Shown here piece after piece: positions 25,028 to 26,555 of a DNA stretch of 26,555 nt. The DNA lies in assembly GCA_937888925.1 (NCBI GenBank), contig CALARM010000877.1, forward strand, positions 1-26,555, in the 5' to 3' direction. The notes below the pieces were generated by a model, which worked only from the letters and a program-made list of their open reading frames with translations, searched no databases and had not been told where the DNA came from. The DNA is from an uncultured Synergistia bacterium (GTDB lineage Bacteria; Eremiobacterota; SpSt-956; JAKJGF01). Position 1 is the first letter of the stretch, and each line of letters starts with the position of its first letter. Made by a program: the position numbers and the translations under genes.

Positions 25028-26089
25028 TTAAGCTGCAGTCGATTCTACGTCTTTAAGTTCCCATCCGAGAGGATAATCTGGAGTATCTGGATTATCTAGA
25101 GCTGTAATAGTTATTCCGAGCGACCATACTCCAGCTGCTGCAGTTTTTATTCCGGTAGAAGATACTTCTGCTTTTGGAATATAGAACCACCGACGTTTAT
25201 TCGTATTTACATCTATTCCGGTTATTAAAACAGAACCCGTCCATGAAACGAAACCAGTTTGTTTAAGCGGAACAATTTCACAAGCTAGAGGAATAGCTTT
25301 ATATTTTGCAAGTATCTGCATTCTATCGGTAGTAGTAAAAGCACCTCCGGGAAGGGCAAATAGTTCTCCCTGGGAAGCTCCTATATAATAGTCTGTACCA
25401 CTTACGCCAATAATCCAGGCCTTACATGTCCAGACTGCTGTGCCATCCGAGGTAGTTCCATCTGGAGTGCTGCCCCATGGAGAAGGTTCTGTTGCTCCGG
25501 ACGTTCCAGACGTACTGCATATATAATAATAATCCCCTGGAGTTGTCGGTTCTATTATATCGCCGACATTAAAAACAGTTAAAGCGGTCCATGGTTTTAC
25601 AGGGCTTCCAGGATAAACTTTCAAAACAGGCACATCTGTTGCCATTTTTATTCCCTTATGGGCAAATCTTGCTCTATTCCATGAAAGTCCTCTACCGGGT
25701 CTTAATTGTAATAATTGCTGATCCTCTGCTGCATCTTCCCAGAAACGATCATATTCCGTCAATCCATCCCATATTTCTCTTAAAGCTTTTGAAACTCCCA
25801 TTCCGAAACATAAATTCTTGGAAGTGAATTCAAGGGCTTCTGTCTTCGCATCCCATTGTAATTCCTGAATGAAGGTTTTTCTTAAAGTCTTTGGGACTCC
25901 AGTTTTTAGCTCAAACATTGGTAAAGAGTCTGTAATTGTTACAGCACCCTGGAATAGTCCAACTGGATCAGCACTGGAAATTATATAATTTCCGCTTCCA
26001 TCTGTAGTTAAAACCACATCTGTAAATATTTGAACATTTTCTTCAACTATTTGATTAGCATCAAACTCATTTTCATAAGGATTATTCAA
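25028..26089 (-). CDS. Major tail tube protein with inserted surface domain
   Basis: About 353 aa from a TTG start at 26089, chosen because a perfect AGGAGGTGA lies five to eight bases upstream. A GTG at 26098 is in frame but lies inside that site. Residues 25-155 and 235-350 show the beta-rich tube fold (GAVTITDSLPMFELKTGVPK, QELQWDAKTEALEF, WSLGITITALDNP). Between them, about residues 170-230, sits an inserted module WTALTVFNVGDIIEPTTPG, then Y-Y-Y-I-C, SGTSGATEPSPW and DGTAVWTC. It is like small binding domains added to phage structural proteins. It would face outward along the tail. The gene lies two short genes upstream of the tape measure, as expected for a tube protein. Confidence 0.7.
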   Translation of the reverse strand: MNNPYENEFDANQIVEENVQIFTDVVLTTDGSGNYIISSADPVGLFQGAVTITDSLPMFELKTGVPKTLRKTFIQELQWDAKTEALEFTSKNLCFGMGVSKALREIWDGLTEYDRFWEDAAEDQQLLQLRPGRGLSWNRARFAHKGIKMATDVPVLKVYPGSPVKPWTALTVFNVGDIIEPTTPGDYYYICSTSGTSGATEPSPWGSTPDGTTSDGTAVWTCKAWIIGVSGTDYYIGASQGELFALPGGAFTTTDRMQILAKYKAIPLACEIVPLKQTGFVSWTGSVLITGIDVNTNKRRWFYIPKAEVSSTGIKTAAAGVWSLGITITALDNPDTPDYPLGWELKDVESTAA

Positions 26090-26094
26090 AGAAT

Positions 26095-26103
26095 TCACCT
26101 CCT
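26095..26103 (-). promoter_or_regulatory. Full-length Shine-Dalgarno that sets a TTG start
   Basis: On the minus strand AGGAGGTGA (26103-26095) matches the 16S anti-Shine-Dalgarno in nine positions. The TTG at 26089 follows after five bases, measured from its end. The in-frame GTG at 26098 is part of the site and cannot be used with it. A very strong site on a weak start codon suits a protein made in large amounts. Confidence 0.65.
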
Positions 26104-26104
26104 A

Positions 26105-26554
26105 TTAATTTTTGTAAAATATAATCTTTCCGAATTCATAATCAGGATTGTTTGTATCCTGCAAGGGTTTACCTGAAAATTTTATAGTAGATCTCTTCCC
26201 GGCTTCGTTCATTGCAATAGTGCAATTCCCGGAAGGTTGAAATAATCCATATTCAATAGCAAATAATTCTCCAGTTGACTTATTGGTAAAAAGAAATTCA
26301 AAATCACACTGTTCAAGAATAAAGCTATCAGGATCGTTATAAAGTAGCTGCCATTTTATAGGAGTAAACTTATTGATAACCTTTAATGTATCAGTATCTC
26401 CTATATCCCCATCTGGATTTTGAACTATTTTCCCGGTTACGAGGTCAAACCAGTAATCATCACCGATGGTATATTTAGTAAGTAAATCTGATTTATATAC
26501 AATAATATCAGTATTGGCTTTGAAGTTATACCCCGTAAGTTGAGCATAATTCAT
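26105..26554 (-). CDS. Phage structural protein at window edge
   Basis: A 149-aa protein beginning with ATG one base from the window end, so an upstream extension cannot be excluded. It is beta-rich (DIIVYKSDLLTKYTIGDDYW, KWQLLYNDPDSFILEQCDFE) with a C-terminal SGKPLQDTNNPDYEFGKIIF. It ends 15 bases before the tail-tube start and is probably a tail or head-tail joining component. The family is not recognised. Confidence 0.6.
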   Translation of the reverse strand: MNYAQLTGYNFKANTDIIVYKSDLLTKYTIGDDYWFDLVTGKIVQNPDGDIGDTDTLKVINKFTPIKWQLLYNDPDSFILEQCDFEFLFTNKSTGELFAIEYGLFQPSGNCTIAMNEAGKRSTIKFSGKPLQDTNNPDYEFGKIIFYKN

Positions 26555-26555
26555 A

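Larger units (their letters stand above)
7146..26555 (-). mobile_element. Prophage tail, lysis and late accessory region (partial)
   Basis: All genes from 7146 to the right edge run on the minus strand with gaps of 0-75 bp and several one-base or zero-base junctions. Tail tube, tape measure, tail-tip proteins, fibre, lysis proteins and endolysin follow one another as in tailed-phage late operons. Capsid, terminase, portal, integrase and repressor genes are absent and should lie to the right if the element is complete. No tail sheath gene is seen, so a siphovirus-like tail is possible, but the sheath could lie beyond the edge. A phage-derived tail particle cannot be excluded. Confidence 0.85.

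Overview
The window is AT-rich bacterial DNA in two unlike parts. Bases 1 to about 7120 look like host chromosome. The rest, about 7146 to the right edge, is one long set of co-directional minus-strand genes that looks like the tail, lysis and late accessory region of a tailed prophage. The host is most likely a diderm. It has an O-antigen/teichoic-acid type ABC-2 permease with an extracytoplasmic domain, a Tat-exported protein and very long TPR proteins. No rRNA, tRNA or taxonomic marker gene is present, so I do not name a phylum. The mixture (clostridial-type ChW repeats behind a Tat signal, a TPR protein fused to part of a type III export protein) would fit an uncultivated lineage, but that is inference.

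Host part. Plus strand: a small exported TPR protein (128-544), a Tat-exported ChW-repeat protein (724-1263), and an ABC-2 polysaccharide-export permease overlapping it by one base (1263-2714). A perfect 13-bp palindrome (2710-2740) separates these from a convergent giant TPR gene (2746-6117, minus). The C-terminal third of that gene product is the cytosolic domain of FlhA/FHIPEP without the membrane channel. Next comes a minus-strand toxin-antitoxin pair with a PIN-domain (VapC-like) toxin (6274-6880). After it lies the last 45 codons of an SLC13/ArsB-like ion transporter (6984-7121), cut off just where the phage genes begin. This suggests the prophage inserted into that transporter gene.

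Phage part, in order of transcription (right to left): a structural protein at the window edge, tail tube protein with an inserted domain, a small protein in the tail-chaperone position, a 1171-aa tape measure, four tail-tip/baseplate-like proteins, a protein ending in a self-cleaving Hint (intein-like) domain, a small beta protein, and a 1097-aa fibre built from twelve 47-aa NHL repeats plus six Asp-box blades. Then come an HPr-kinase/ScmC-like P-loop protein and a signal-peptidase-like protein (S26, Ser-His type), encoded back to back. The lysis block follows: a membrane coiled-coil protein, two small proteins and a two-domain GH108+CHAP endolysin. A Dam-type methylase that appears to start at ATT closes the set. 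No capsid, terminase, integrase or repressor gene is in the window.

The most unusual points are the TPR-FlhA(C) fusion and the three protein-processing genes (Hint domain, ScmC-like kinase, S26 peptidase) placed around the tail fibre gene. The kinase/peptidase pairing is otherwise known to me from peptide-modification (RiPP) gene clusters. What it does in a phage tail operon is not evident from the sequence.
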